Assembly (NCBI RefSeq): GCF_900100765.1
Contig: NZ_FNFO01000001.1
Location: 558,001 to 622,000, forward strand
Reading direction: 5' to 3'
From: Catalinimonas alkaloidigena
Lineage (GTDB): Bacteria > Bacteroidota > Bacteroidia > Cytophagales > Flexibacteraceae
Length of the DNA: 64,000 nt
The position numbers and the translations under genes were made by a program. Below the pieces are notes generated by a model. The model did not search any database, was not told the origin of the DNA, and saw only the letters and a list, made by a program, of their open reading frames with translations. How positions within the stretch are numbered: the first letter of the stretch is position 1; every line of letters begins with the position of its first letter. This document shows, piece after piece, positions 16,583 through 25,824 of this stretch.

Positions 16583-16613
16583 AAAAAGGGGAACGTAATC
16601 GTATCCCCTTTTT
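16583..16613. terminator. Bidirectional terminator between convergent genes
   Basis: AAAAAGGGGA (16583-16592) and TCCCCTTTTT (16604-16613) are perfect complements with an 11-base loop. The A and T runs serve both the PrnB-like gene and the opposing membrane-protein gene. Confidence 0.8.
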
Positions 16614-16639
16614 CTTTGATAAGGAATGGGTTGTGTTAG

Positions 16640-17896
16640 TTACTGTTTGTAAAACGGAATCTGTGCCAGGGTGTAGGGACGTTGCCGCGCAAGGGAAATG
16701 GTCAGCAGATGCGGTCCCGACGCCAGTTGCCGTACGTCGAGCCACGTCAGTACCCCCTTCTGGTCGGTAATGGGGTGCGTCTGGAAAAACCAGCGTACGG
16801 ACGTGTGCAGCGAATCGTCGATCGTGATGCGGTAGTAGTCGCGCAGGCAGGCCAGCGTCAGGGAATCCGCTTGCGGGGCGGAAGCGTCGTCCGGAAGGTG
16901 ACAGTACGTTTGCAGCGAATCTTCGTACGTCGCGTGTTGCACGACAAACAGACGGATGGGCTCGTTGCGGATGATGTCGGACTGAATGTGCGCCCGTTGG
17001 GAGAACTCTTGCGCCAGGTCGGCATAGTACCCGGCGTAGGCCGTCGTCCCGCTCCGGTCGTAGTAATAGTCGAGCCCGCTCATCCACGTGCGTGAATACA
17101 CCGAAAAAAATTGTAAAACGATCATGGCGATGGACAGACAGGCGTACACCCCAATGGCCGTGACGATTTTCCAGCGGCGAATGTTGGTGATCAGGACGTA
17201 GTAAATGTCGCGGTAGAACGAGGCGAGGGTAAACCAGTTGAAAAATCGGTAGATCGGATAATAGACCGGCGCGAGCCAGCGGAGCCTTTTGATTGCCCCG
17301 AGGCTCAGAAAGTCGAACAGGTACACCAAGCCCATCACCGACAGCGTATATGCGTACAGCCGCACGAACCACGGAAGCTGGAAATTCCCCGTGAAATAAA
17401 TGTAGAGGCCGATCAGCAAGGTGCCCAGCGTCAGAAAGAACAGCAGCAGGCCGAGCATGCACATAAAGAAGAGAAAGGCAATCGCAAAAATGACGCTACA
17501 GTATTTTTCGAGGACCAGAATGCGATCAGAAGGGGACACGAGTCCTTCGACCGTGCGTTGAAAGCGAGCCTGGTACCGCAGCCGTTCGGGACGGATACCC
17601 TTCGGAAACGTGTAACTCAGGCCCACCAGCCCGATCCAGATCCCACGCAGCAGCAGGTGCAACACAAAGCCCGTGATCAGCCAGTAGACCGCCGAATTGA
17701 TCAGGAACATGGCCGTGTCGATGTCGCCGATCTCGAAGAATTCCCGCTTGAACCAGAGCCGTCCGCGTTCTGTGGCGGCAGGTACCTGAAATAAAGAAAA
17801 CAGAATCAGGCTGGACAAGAGGATTTCGGCCTGCCAGCTTTCGTTCTGCAATTTTTCCAGCCACTCGGGCCGGGACGGCGGGGACGTGTTGGGCAT
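16640..17896 (-). CDS. Integral membrane protein of unknown function
   Basis: A 418-residue protein from the ATG at 17896; an in-frame GTG at 17902 overlaps the previous stop. About six to seven hydrophobic segments are visible between residues 30 and 290, among them [18 protein letters not shown], a [12 protein letters not shown] stretch and [18 protein letters not shown] hydrophilic C-terminal domain of about 130 residues follows and is probably periplasmic. I do not recognise a family. It is downstream of and tightly linked to the hydrolase-OsmC gene, suggesting co-transcription. Confidence 0.65.
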   Translation of the reverse strand: MPNTSPPSRPEWLEKLQNESWQAEILLSSLILFSLFQVPAATERGRLWFKREFFEIGDIDTAMFLINSAVYWLITGFVLHLLLRGIWIGLVGLSYTFPKGIRPERLRYQARFQRTVEGLVSPSDRILVLEKYCSVIFAIAFLFFMCMLGLLLFFLTLGTLLIGLYIYFTGNFQLPWFVRLYAYTLSVMGLVYLFDFLSLGAIKRLRWLAPVYYPIYRFFNWFTLASFYRDIYYVLITNIRRWKIVTAIGVYACLSIAMIVLQFFSVYSRTWMSGLDYYYDRSGTTAYAGYYADLAQEFSQRAHIQSDIIRNEPIRLFVVQHATYEDSLQTYCHLPDDASAPQADSLTLACLRDYYRITIDDSLHTSVRWFFQTHPITDQKGVLTWLDVRQLASGPHLLTISLARQRPYTLAQIPFYKQ

Positions 17897-17901
17897 AAGC
17901 A

Positions 17902-19113
17902 CTACGTTTTCAGCAAAGTATTGACTTCGACGCCTTCGAGGAGGGTTTTGTGTACGGGGCAGCGGTTGGCGATCTCCAGCAGGCGGTTGCGTTGCGCGTC
18001 GGTCAGCTCACCTTTCAGTTCCAGTTGCCGGTCGATGCGGTCGACCTTGCAGGGCGCATCTTCCACCTTGTTGCAGTCTTCGGCGTGAGCTTTGTCGTGT
18101 TGCAAGTGCACTACCACGGCTTGCAGCGGCCAGCCTTTGCGGTCGGCGTACATGCGCAGCGTCATGCCCGTGCAGGCCCCCAGCGCGGCGGTCAGCAAAT
18201 GGTAGGGCGTGGGGCCGAAGTCGTGTCCGCCGATGTCCTGTGGCTCGTCCGCTATAAAATGGTGACGTCCGGCTTTGACAAAACTGGTAAAGCTTCCCGG
18301 CTCGGTGCGCACGGCCACCTCTTTGTCCGAATCGACCTGCGCCGGGGGCGGTACCGGTACGTAGCGCGTCGACCAGGTGGCAATGAGGTCACCGGCATAA
18401 CAGGCATCGGCTTCGTTGGACAACAGGTGGTCGGCTCCGTCGAGCGATACGTAGCTTTTTGGGTGGCGGGCGTACTGGTAGAGTTTGGCGGCGTTTTCGA
18501 CCGATACGATCCGGTCCTGTGGCGAGTGCAGAATCAGCAATGCGCGTTGGAGTTGATGCACCACCTGCTCACTCTTGTTGGCCTCCAGGTCGTCCAGAAA
18601 TTCCTTGCTGATCACGAACGATTCCCCACCAATGGCCACTTCGGCCTTGCCTTCGGCTTCGATCTGGGCCCGCTCGCTTTTGACCAGCCGACTGACGTGG
18701 ACCGGCTCGGCGGGCGTTCCGATGGTGACGACGGCTTTTACGCTGTCCAGCTCCCGGGCGGCAAACAGCACGGCCGCTCCGCCCAGCGAGTGCCCGATCA
18801 GGAGCGACGGCGGCTGGTGATTTTTGGCCAGCCAGCGGGCAGCACAGACCAGATCGTCCACGTTCGACGAGAAATTGGTATCAGCAAACTCCCCTTCGCT
18901 TTCGCCCAGTCCCGTAAAATCGAACCGCAACACGGCGATTCCTTTGCCCGTCAGCGACCGGCTGATGTGGCGGACCGAATGGTAATTCTTGTTGCAGGTA
19001 AAACAGTGCGCAAACAGCGCGTAGGCGTACGGATGCTTGTCGACAGGCAACTCCAGCCGGGCCGATAACTGGTGTCCGTCAGGATTCGGAAATTTGATGC
19101 GGAGGGTTCTCAT
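17902..19113 (-). CDS. Alpha/beta hydrolase-OsmC fusion protein
   Basis: A 403-residue two-domain protein. Residues 1-250 are an alpha/beta hydrolase with the nucleophile elbow GHSLGG (Ser109). Residues 265-403 are an OsmC/Ohr-type domain with the redox cysteine pair Cys314 (GACTGM) and Cys385 (NRCPVHK). OsmC proteins reduce organic hydroperoxides, and the hydrolase may act on esterified substrates, so the fusion could couple ester hydrolysis with peroxide reduction. This fusion is a known architecture in bacteria. It is cytoplasmic, with no signal peptide. The stop codon nearly touches the start of the following membrane-protein gene. Confidence 0.88.
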   Translation of the reverse strand: MRTLRIKFPNPDGHQLSARLELPVDKHPYAYALFAHCFTCNKNYHSVRHISRSLTGKGIAVLRFDFTGLGESEGEFADTNFSSNVDDLVCAARWLAKNHQPPSLLIGHSLGGAAVLFAARELDSVKAVVTIGTPAEPVHVSRLVKSERAQIEAEGKAEVAIGGESFVISKEFLDDLEANKSEQVVHQLQRALLILHSPQDRIVSVENAAKLYQYARHPKSYVSLDGADHLLSNEADACYAGDLIATWSTRYVPVPPPAQVDSDKEVAVRTEPGSFTSFVKAGRHHFIADEPQDIGGHDFGPTPYHLLTAALGACTGMTLRMYADRKGWPLQAVVVHLQHDKAHAEDCNKVEDAPCKVDRIDRQLELKGELTDAQRNRLLEIANRCPVHKTLLEGVEVNTLLKT

Positions 19114-19296
19114 AAGGGAAAGTAGGGGCGATGCTGTTGACTATCAGCGCGCGAGTGATTAGGTTACAGCCCTGCGGGCAACACACTTGATACGGTAAAA
19201 TAAGCAAGCAGCGGGAAGGAAGCGCGATTTTACGGAGGAAATGTCGCACGCCGACCGTGCGGAAGTTGCCTGTCTTTCAAATCAACCTAACCACTT

Positions 19297-20376
19297 ATGA
19301 AAATCGGAATTCTGGCCCCCATTGCCTGGCGTACTCCCCCCGAACACTACGGCGGCTGGGAGTTGGTCGCCCACCACCTGACCGAAGGGCTGGTCGCGCG
19401 TGGCCACGACGTCACGCTGTTTGCCACCTCGGACAGCCTTACCAAAGCCCGTCTGGAATCGGTCTGCCCGCATCCACTTAATCAGCCGGGCCACGCCCTC
19501 GACAGTCGGGTGTACGAAACGCTGCACATCGCCCATGCGTTCGAGCGGGCCAAAAAGCTGAAACTCGACGTGTTGCATAACCACGCGGGCTGCTTCGGGA
19601 CGCCGTTCGCGCACCTGATTTCCGTACCCACCGTCACCACCCTCCACGGCTCGGCCGCAGAGGCGGGCAGCCGCACCCTCTACGAGCACTACCGCGACCT
19701 GAACTACGTCTCCATCTCCGATTCAGAACGAAAACTGGCTCCTGACCTCAGTTACGTAGCCACGGTCTACAACGGGGTCAAGGTTGCCTCTTTTGAGTTT
19801 CAGGAGTCTCCTGGCGACTACCTGATCGTGATCGGGCGCATGTCGCCGGACAAGGGCATTCACCTGGCGATCCAGGTCGCCCAACAGGCCGGTCTGCCGC
19901 TGGTGCTGGCGGGCATCGTCCCGTCGGAAAACGAGTCGTATTTCCGCACGCAGATCGAGCCGCATCTGAACGACCAGATTCGCTTCATCGGGCCGGTGAA
20001 CCACCGTGAAAAAAGTCGCTGGCTGGCCGGGGCCAAAGCTTCGCTGCACCTCGTCACCTACGAAGAAGCTTTCGGCCTGACGATGGCCGAGTCGATGGCC
20101 TGCGGCACGCCCGTCGTCGCCATCCGTCGCGGCAGCGTCCCTGAGCTCATCGAACACCGGCGTACGGGCTTCATCGTCAACCCTGCCTCCGACGACGAAA
20201 TGGTGGCTGATGCCGTAGCATTTCTGTCGCACGTCGCCGACCTGGACCGTCGTTACATCCGCGAACACACCGAAAAACGCTTCGGTGTTGAGCGCATGGT
20301 AAAGGGCTACGAAGCGGTCTACAAACAGCTCCTCGCGCCCCGGCAAACGTTCCCGCTCCGCGCCGAACCCACCTGA
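19297..20376 (+). CDS. Family 4 glycosyltransferase
   Basis: A 359-residue GT-B retaining glycosyltransferase. The N-terminal glycine-rich acceptor loop reads PPEHYGGWELVAHHLTEGL (14-32) and is followed by ARGHDVTLFATSDS. The C-terminal donor domain starts near 170 (YLIVIGRMSPDKGIHLAI) and carries the E-x7-E motif in EEAFGLTMAESMACGTPVVA. It transfers a nucleotide-sugar residue to an unknown acceptor such as a lipid or polysaccharide. It is not in a polysaccharide cluster; it is divergent from the hydrolase-OsmC gene and convergent with an outer-membrane protein gene. Confidence 0.87.
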   Translation: MKIGILAPIAWRTPPEHYGGWELVAHHLTEGLVARGHDVTLFATSDSLTKARLESVCPHPLNQPGHALDSRVYETLHIAHAFERAKKLKLDVLHNHAGCFGTPFAHLISVPTVTTLHGSAAEAGSRTLYEHYRDLNYVSISDSERKLAPDLSYVATVYNGVKVASFEFQESPGDYLIVIGRMSPDKGIHLAIQVAQQAGLPLVLAGIVPSENESYFRTQIEPHLNDQIRFIGPVNHREKSRWLAGAKASLHLVTYEEAFGLTMAESMACGTPVVAIRRGSVPELIEHRRTGFIVNPASDDEMVADAVAFLSHVADLDRRYIREHTEKRFGVERMVKGYEAVYKQLLAPRQTFPLRAEPT

Positions 20377-20431
20377 GTGAGCGTGTTTCGGGCAATTGGC
20401 TAAGTGGGAAGCACACCAGCGGTTACGCTCC

Positions 20432-21487
20432 TTACAAACGGAAGAATAGGCCCGTCTGGAGGTCGTGCGAAAACATCTTTTCGGGGAAAAGGGGCATCTT
20501 AGCAGAAGACGTAAAGTCGATGTCGTAGTTGACGGACCAATATACCCTGCTGCTGAGTTGCGCCTGAAGGCCGCCCATCACTGCAACCGTCTGGTAAAAA
20601 GGCGAATAGAAGTTCACACCGGCCGCAGCTTTGGGTCGAATGCGCGATTTCGGGTAGATGTACTCCAGCTGGAAGGGAATTTTATAGTAGGACAGCGTAC
20701 TGCTTTCGCGTTGCAGACGGGCGTGCAAAAGCCCGGTGCGGAAGTATAGTTTCTCGTTAGAGCGTGGCATCCAAACGTGTAACAATACACCCAGTTCCAG
20801 GTAGTTTTTGTCCTGGATGCGCACGACGGGTCGCTGGTAATGCACCAGCCCGACCACCACTTCCGGATTGGCTTTGAGGAACGGCACCCGCTTTTCATAA
20901 ACCAAGCACTGTTCGCCGTTGCAGACCGTGGCATGATAGCGCTTGGCCAGCTTGATCAGACTGGCATGGTCGGGCTTCTGGATGGCCTCAACGTTGGCTT
21001 GCAGCGAAGGTGCGTCCTGTGTGTAAAGCTTCAGAAGGTTGATGTGCCAGGACGAGTGGGTATAGTAATTTTTTCCATCGCGTTGTATGATCGCCTCTTG
21101 GTAGCGCATTTCGGTTAGTACCGTATCCTTGCCCAAGAAGTAACGGTCATGGTCAGACTGGTCGCGCATGTAGTACACGCTCAGTTCGCCGTTCACTAAG
21201 TACTCCAGAAACTTGTTTTTCCCTTCGACCACTTTGGTGATGTAGTATTTACCGTCTGTGAACCGATAGGCCCGAATGTCGTCCGGTGCATACACTTTTT
21301 CGGCCGCGCCTTCGGAAGTCCGAAACCGACAGACCGTGCTCATGAGGGCATCGCCCCGGTAATCGATCTCTCCGGAAAGGGTGTCCCCGGTATAACTGAG
21401 CACGTACCCAGGCCTGAAGTCGACTTGTGCCTGCAAGGCAGTGGTGGCAAAAAATGTCCCAATGGCGACCAGCGTTTTCCAGCGCAT
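20432..21487 (-). CDS. Secreted protein with predicted C-terminal outer-membrane barrel
   Basis: A 351-residue precursor with a signal peptide cleaved near TALQAQ (residue 21). The mature N-terminal half begins PGYVLSYTGDTLSGEIDYRG, a layout seen in many Bacteroidota envelope proteins of unknown function. The last 150 residues alternate hydrophobic and polar residues with aromatic strand ends (LYFRTGLLHARL, VYWSVNYDIDF) and finish in GLFFRL, consistent with a small beta-barrel. No enzymatic motif is visible. It is an isolated gene. Confidence 0.65.
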   Translation of the reverse strand: MRWKTLVAIGTFFATTALQAQVDFRPGYVLSYTGDTLSGEIDYRGDALMSTVCRFRTSEGAAEKVYAPDDIRAYRFTDGKYYITKVVEGKNKFLEYLVNGELSVYYMRDQSDHDRYFLGKDTVLTEMRYQEAIIQRDGKNYYTHSSWHINLLKLYTQDAPSLQANVEAIQKPDHASLIKLAKRYHATVCNGEQCLVYEKRVPFLKANPEVVVGLVHYQRPVVRIQDKNYLELGVLLHVWMPRSNEKLYFRTGLLHARLQRESSTLSYYKIPFQLEYIYPKSRIRPKAAAGVNFYSPFYQTVAVMGGLQAQLSSRVYWSVNYDIDFTSSAKMPLFPEKMFSHDLQTGLFFRL

Positions 21488-21649
21488 TGCTATACGTTGT
21501 TTGGTTAACAGGTTAAAAAGCGCAATTGCTCGTGAAGATAGGAGGTAGGCCTGGCACGAAAGGTACGATCCCGATGCTTTGCAAGCCGGTGTATTAAATT
21601 GTAGAGGAAGCGCTGGTCGCGCTAAACCGACAGCGTGGTAGACCTTCTG

Positions 21650-22303
21650 CTACACCGGCCACTGTTCCAGGCGGTAGGCGCTGTCCCAGAAGAGCCACTC
21701 CAGCCGGGACGAGTAGAGAAACGCCTCCTGCATCTGGTGTCGGGTTTCGGGAGAGGCCACCTGCGCTACGGCATCCGTGAGCTGAATTGCCTCGTCGACG
21801 ATCGCGCTGAATTCCTCCCCGGCGTAGGTATCGATCCACGCCTGGTACGGATTGTCGGGCTGGTGCTGTTGCCAGATGAAGTTGCCTACCTCACGGTAAA
21901 TCCAGAAACAGGGCAGCAGCGCGGCGACGCCCACCGCAAACGACTGTTGCCAGCACGTGGCCGTCAGGTAATTGGTGTAGGCAAAACAGGCCGGCGATTT
22001 AACGACCCCTTCCTCCGAAATGCCGAAGGTCTGGAAGTAACTTCCGTGCAGCGCCTTTTCGACCACAATGGCCCCTTCGGCGAAACGCAAATAGCGATGC
22101 ACCCACGCGGTCGGTTCGGCTTTGGCGGCCATCACGGCCAGCGCACGGGCAAAGTCGGCGAGGTAGAGCGCATCCTGTTGGATGTAGTGCTGGAATTTTT
22201 CCTGCGGCAGCGTGCCCTGGGTCAGTTCCGCGATGAACGGGTGGGCGGTGATGCTGTGGTAAAGCGGCGTGATGGCGTGCCAGAGTTGCGGCGTGAACGA
22301 CAT
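21650..22303 (-). CDS. tenA: TenA-family thiaminase II / aminopyrimidine aminohydrolase
   Basis: A 217-residue all-helical TenA protein. The catalytic cysteine is Cys132 in AALLPCFWIY, and the C-terminal acidic residue is in SSRLEWLFWDSAY. TenA hydrolyses amino-HMP from degraded thiamine to HMP, which ThiD can phosphorylate. It is the last gene of a salvage operon thiM-thiE-thiD-tenA controlled by a TPP riboswitch and follows thiD by 36 bases. The chemistry thus fits its neighbours. Confidence 0.92.
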   Translation of the reverse strand: MSFTPQLWHAITPLYHSITAHPFIAELTQGTLPQEKFQHYIQQDALYLADFARALAVMAAKAEPTAWVHRYLRFAEGAIVVEKALHGSYFQTFGISEEGVVKSPACFAYTNYLTATCWQQSFAVGVAALLPCFWIYREVGNFIWQQHQPDNPYQAWIDTYAGEEFSAIVDEAIQLTDAVAQVASPETRHQMQEAFLYSSRLEWLFWDSAYRLEQWPV

Positions 22304-22339
22304 GCGTACGAAACGAAAAAAAGATGAAGGTTGAGAACA

Positions 22340-23152
22340 TTACGACCACCAGGCGTGAAAATGATGCACCGGACCGTGGCCGTGTCCGAGTGCATACTGG
22401 CTCCCCGCCTGAAGCGCTTGCGTGAGGTAACTCCGCGCCTGGGGTACCGCCGCTTCGAGCGAAACGCCCCGTGCCAGAAAGGCCGCAATGGCCGACGAGA
22501 GCGTGCATCCGGTGCCGTGGGTGTTGGGCGTGTCGATGCGTGCGGACTGCATGCGCAGCGGCATTGCTTCGCCGGAGACAAACAGGAGATCGGTTACGGT
22601 ATCGCTTTCCAGGTGGCCGCCTTTGACCAGCGCCGCCCGGCTGCCCTGCGTCAACAGGGCCGGGCCGGCCTGTTCCATCTCGGCGAGGGTTTTGACCGGC
22701 AGGCCCGTCAGCACTTCGGCTTCGGGTAGGTTGGGGGTGACCAGATCAACCAGCGGCAACAGATGGTGCTTGAGCGCGAGAATGGCCTCTTCGCGCAGCA
22801 GGTGATCGCCACTTTTGGCCACCATGACCGGATCGAGCACCACATTCCTGACCGTGTAGCGTTTCAGCGTATCGGCTACGGCTTCGATGATTTCCGCAGA
22901 AAATAGCATGCCGATTTTGACCGCATCGGTACCGATGTCATCGAAAACGGCTTCCAGTTGTTGCACCACCATCTCGGTCGGAACGGCATGGATGCCCGTC
23001 ACACCGACCGTATTCTGGGCGGTCAGTGCGGTGAGGCACGACATGCCGTAGCAAGCCAGGGCCGAGAATGTCTTCAGATCGGCCTGAATGCCTGCGCCGC
23101 CGCCGCTGTCGGACCCGGCGATGGTCAGGACGCGGGGGTAGGTTGATTTCAT
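22340..23152 (-). CDS. thiD: Hydroxymethylpyrimidine/phosphomethylpyrimidine kinase
   Basis: A 270-residue ribokinase-fold enzyme that phosphorylates HMP and HMP-P to HMP-PP. It starts at the ATG at 23152, whose A is the last base of the thiE TGA (TGATG), so the long upstream extension of the frame is not used. The N-terminal substrate loop is SDSGGGAGIQAD. The middle has LDPVMVAKSG and TPNLPEAE, and the catalytic anion hole reads DTPNTHGTGCTLSSAI. The translationally coupled order thiE-thiD-tenA supports the assignment. Confidence 0.95.
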   Translation of the reverse strand: MKSTYPRVLTIAGSDSGGGAGIQADLKTFSALACYGMSCLTALTAQNTVGVTGIHAVPTEMVVQQLEAVFDDIGTDAVKIGMLFSAEIIEAVADTLKRYTVRNVVLDPVMVAKSGDHLLREEAILALKHHLLPLVDLVTPNLPEAEVLTGLPVKTLAEMEQAGPALLTQGSRAALVKGGHLESDTVTDLLFVSGEAMPLRMQSARIDTPNTHGTGCTLSSAIAAFLARGVSLEAAVPQARSYLTQALQAGSQYALGHGHGPVHHFHAWWS

Positions 23153-23784
23153 CAAGAGGACTGTACGTGTTGCGTGAGGTGAAGTAAACGCCGGGCCGCA
23201 GTAGCCGGATCGGTGGCGGAGCAGATCGCCGACACCACGGCGACGCCCGCAATACCCGTCTGCATCAGGGCGTCCAGGTTGTGTTCGTGGATGCCCCCGA
23301 TGGCGAAAATCGGATGCTGTGAGTGTTGCCGCATGTGCCGCAGGCCTTCCAGCCCCATCGGCGGCGTGATGTCGCGTTTGGTATCGGTATGGAAAATGGG
23401 CCCCGCCCCAAAATAATCGACGTCCCAGGCTTCGGCTTCTTCCCATTCGGCCAGGTTGGTGACCGACAGTCCCACGATTTTATCCGGGCCGACCAGGCGA
23501 CGCGCCAGCGCATACGGCATGTCGGACTGCCCTACGTGCACGCCGTCGGCGTCGATGGCCAGCGCCACGTCGATCCGGTCGTTGATGATCAGCTTCGCAC
23601 CGTAGGCCTGGGTGAGTTGCTGAATCTGCTGCGCCTTGCGGACAAAATTGCGCGTGGTCTCTTCTTTTTCGCGCAACTGAATCCACCGTACCCCCGCCTG
23701 CAGGGCCGCTTCGACCACAAACTCCAGCGTGTGACCCGCCTGATCGCACAGCGACGCGTCGGTCACCAGATAAATGGCACTCAT
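23152..23784 (-). CDS. thiE: Thiamine phosphate synthase
   Basis: A 210-residue TIM-barrel enzyme that joins HMP-PP and thiazole phosphate to thiamine phosphate. Motifs are WIQLREKEETTRNF (pyrophosphate binding), LIINDRIDVALAIDADGVHVGQSD and the GAGPIFHTDTK loop. The C-terminal GGI phosphate-binding motif reads PIFAIGGIHEHN. Start and stop codons overlap both neighbours by one base (TGATG), indicating translational coupling with thiM and thiD. Confidence 0.95.
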   Translation of the reverse strand: MSAIYLVTDASLCDQAGHTLEFVVEAALQAGVRWIQLREKEETTRNFVRKAQQIQQLTQAYGAKLIINDRIDVALAIDADGVHVGQSDMPYALARRLVGPDKIVGLSVTNLAEWEEAEAWDVDYFGAGPIFHTDTKRDITPPMGLEGLRHMRQHSQHPIFAIGGIHEHNLDALMQTGIAGVAVVSAICSATDPATAARRLLHLTQHVQSS

Positions 23785-24602
23785 CAGTCGACCGTTTTCA
23801 GCATGCGGATGCGGCTGTGCGCTTCGATCTGCTCCAGCGTCAGTTGGTAGAGAGCATCGTAAAAATGGAGCTGGAGCGTACCCGGACCGGACGATTTTGC
23901 GGCGGCGAGTTCGCCGGCGATGCCCATCACCGTCATGGCGTGCGTAGCGGCGGGGAGCGCATCAGGATTAACGGCCAGAAACGCGCCGATCAGGGCCGAA
24001 GCCGTGCAGCCCATCCCCGTCACCTTGCCCATCAGCGGATGACCACCTTCCACTTCCAGCACCTGCGTGCCGTCGGTGATGTAATCTTTCGCGCCGCTCA
24101 CCACGACAACACAGCCGATCTCGCGGGCCAGTTGGGTGGCAGCCTCGACGGCGGTATCCGAGCTGTACGTACTGTCAACCCCCTTCGATTGGACGTGGTG
24201 TTCTACCAGCGCTTTAATTTCGGAAGCATTGCCCCGGATCACGGAGGGCGTGCTTTGGCTCAGAAGTTTCTGCACCGTGTGGAGCCGATAGGGGGTAGCG
24301 CCCACGCCGACCGGATCGAGCACCACGGGCTTTTCGGCATAGGCGGCCTGTTGCATGGCGACTTCCATGCCGGTGACCCAGGGGGCGCTGAGGGTACCGA
24401 TGTTGACGACCAGCGCCGAGGCGATGTTCACGAAGTTGGCGACCTCTTCCTGCGCATGTACCATCGCGGGCGAGGCGCCTAGCGCCAGCAGTGCGTTGGC
24501 CGTGTTGTTCATCACCACGTAGTTGGTAATGTTCTGAATAAGAGGGTTTTGGGTGCGGATGGCTTCCAGGTCGGTCCAGACGGAAGTGGCGGTAATTTCC
24601 AT
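23784..24602 (-). CDS. thiM: Hydroxyethylthiazole kinase
   Basis: A 272-residue kinase that phosphorylates hydroxyethylthiazole, supplying thiazole phosphate by salvage. The N-terminus has NPLIQNITNYVVMNNTANALLALGASPAM. The middle has VVLDPVGVGATPYR, and the active site is TGMGCTASALIGAF. It is the first gene of the operon, with a TPP riboswitch 78 to 150 bases upstream of its ATG. The absence of thiC, thiG or thiH here means this locus serves salvage only. Confidence 0.95.
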   Translation of the reverse strand: MEITATSVWTDLEAIRTQNPLIQNITNYVVMNNTANALLALGASPAMVHAQEEVANFVNIASALVVNIGTLSAPWVTGMEVAMQQAAYAEKPVVLDPVGVGATPYRLHTVQKLLSQSTPSVIRGNASEIKALVEHHVQSKGVDSTYSSDTAVEAATQLAREIGCVVVVSGAKDYITDGTQVLEVEGGHPLMGKVTGMGCTASALIGAFLAVNPDALPAATHAMTVMGIAGELAAAKSSGPGTLQLHFYDALYQLTLEQIEAHSRIRMLKTVD

Positions 24603-24679
24603 GCGTATAGGGTTTGTGTATAGAGAGAAACCTAAACTTCAGGAAGTACGCTCGTGCGGAACCGCAGTGCAGAGAACGA

Positions 24680-24752
24680 CACTTTTTCCTACGCCGGTAT
24701 TGCCGGATCAGGTACGAAGGGTATAATCTCAGCCCGACGCGGGCACCCCTAA
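24680..24752 (-). ncRNA. TPP riboswitch (THI element)
   Basis: Read on the minus strand, the conserved blocks appear in order: GGGGTGCCC (24749-24741), GGCTGAGA (to 24727), ATACCCTT (near 24724-24717), ACCTGATC (24713-24706), then GGCAATACCGGCGTAGGAAA and a closing AGTG. These are the hallmark sequences of the thiamine pyrophosphate aptamer. It sits upstream of thiM in the leader of the thiamine salvage operon, so high TPP should switch the operon off. The palindrome TGCGGAACCGCA between the aptamer and thiM may be part of the expression platform. The rest of the 24603-24931 interval holds the promoter region of the divergent SDR gene. Confidence 0.95.
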
Positions 24753-24931
24753 AGTTGGGCCGTAAAGTACAGGTTCCGCCGCAAAATCGAAAACCAGCCG
24801 CGTGAAATCCCGCTTCAAGGCGTGCCGTGGGGTCCGGCCGGAGGCTGGGGCGTTTGGATTTTTTCGGCAAATCCCTAACCCTTTCGTCGCTATCCAGTTA
24901 TAATGGATAATTAGTTTTAAAACCTATTTTT

Positions 24932-25747
24932 ATGGAGTTAAATATTGAAGGAAAAGTAGCCGTGATTACCGGAGGAGATTCGGGAATCGGCCTTGAAACT
25001 GCAAAATTTCTGGTGAAAGAAGGAGTCAAGATCGTTCTTTCCGATATCGATAAAGAAGAGCTGGAGAAAGCGGCCGACGAGGTGCGCGCGCTGGCCAAAG
25101 ACAAAAATGACGTCATCACCATCGTGGCCGATCTGGCCGAAAACGAGCAGGTGGTGAAGATGGCCGAAACCGTCAAACAGAAGTTCGGTGGAGCCAGCAT
25201 GCTGATCAACTGCGCCGGGGCGCGCGGCGCGGCGGGCGACTTTCTGGAGCTGACCGACGACGACTGGATGAAGACCATCGAGATCGACCTGCTGGCGGCC
25301 GTGCGACTGTGCCGGGCGTTTATCCCGCAGATGCTCGAAAACAAATGGGGGCGGGTGATTCTGATCGCTTCGGAAAACGCCCTCCAGCCCTACGAAGAAG
25401 AAAGCCCCTACAACGCCTGTAAAGCGGCCATCATCAACCTGTCGAAGTGCCTTTCGCGCGCTTATAGTGCCGAAGATATTCTGATCAACACGGTGTCGCC
25501 GGCCTACGTCGAAACGCCGATGACCGACGCCATGATGGAAGAACTGGCCAAAGAGCGGGGTACTTCGGAAGAAGAGGCCGTGAAATGGTTCGTCAAAAAC
25601 AAGCGACCGTACATCGCCATGCAGCGCCGCGGTAAGCCCAAAGAGGTGGCCTCGGTCATTGCCTTCCTTTGCTCGGAGCATGCCACGTACGTGAACGGCA
25701 GCAACGTCCGTGTCGACGGCGGCGCTGTGGAAACGGCATTCGGTTGA
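24932..25747 (+). CDS. Short-chain dehydrogenase/reductase
   Basis: A 271-residue classical SDR. The cofactor motif is TGGDSGIG (13-20), and Asp38 after the second strand (LSDIDKEE) suggests NAD(H) preference. The catalytic residues are Ser in LIASENA and Y-x3-K in YNACKAA. The C-terminus closes with VNGSNVRVDGGAVETAFG, where the D-G-G is typical. The substrate cannot be inferred. It is monocistronic and ends at a strong bidirectional hairpin. Confidence 0.9.
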   Translation: MELNIEGKVAVITGGDSGIGLETAKFLVKEGVKIVLSDIDKEELEKAADEVRALAKDKNDVITIVADLAENEQVVKMAETVKQKFGGASMLINCAGARGAAGDFLELTDDDWMKTIEIDLLAAVRLCRAFIPQMLENKWGRVILIASENALQPYEEESPYNACKAAIINLSKCLSRAYSAEDILINTVSPAYVETPMTDAMMEELAKERGTSEEEAVKWFVKNKRPYIAMQRRGKPKEVASVIAFLCSEHATYVNGSNVRVDGGAVETAFG

Positions 25748-25767
25748 TCGGAGAGAGGAATTATAAA

Positions 25768-25806
25768 CCAAAAGAGGGCGGTGTGTACAGCACCGCCCTC
25801 TTTTGG
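25768..25806. terminator. Bidirectional terminator between SDR and ABC permease genes
   Basis: CCAAAAGAGGGCGGTG (25768-25783) is perfectly complementary to CACCGCCCTCTTTTGG (25791-25806), with a 7-base loop. It lies between two convergent stop codons. Confidence 0.9.
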
Positions 25807-25824
25807 TTATACGCTATCGGTCGC

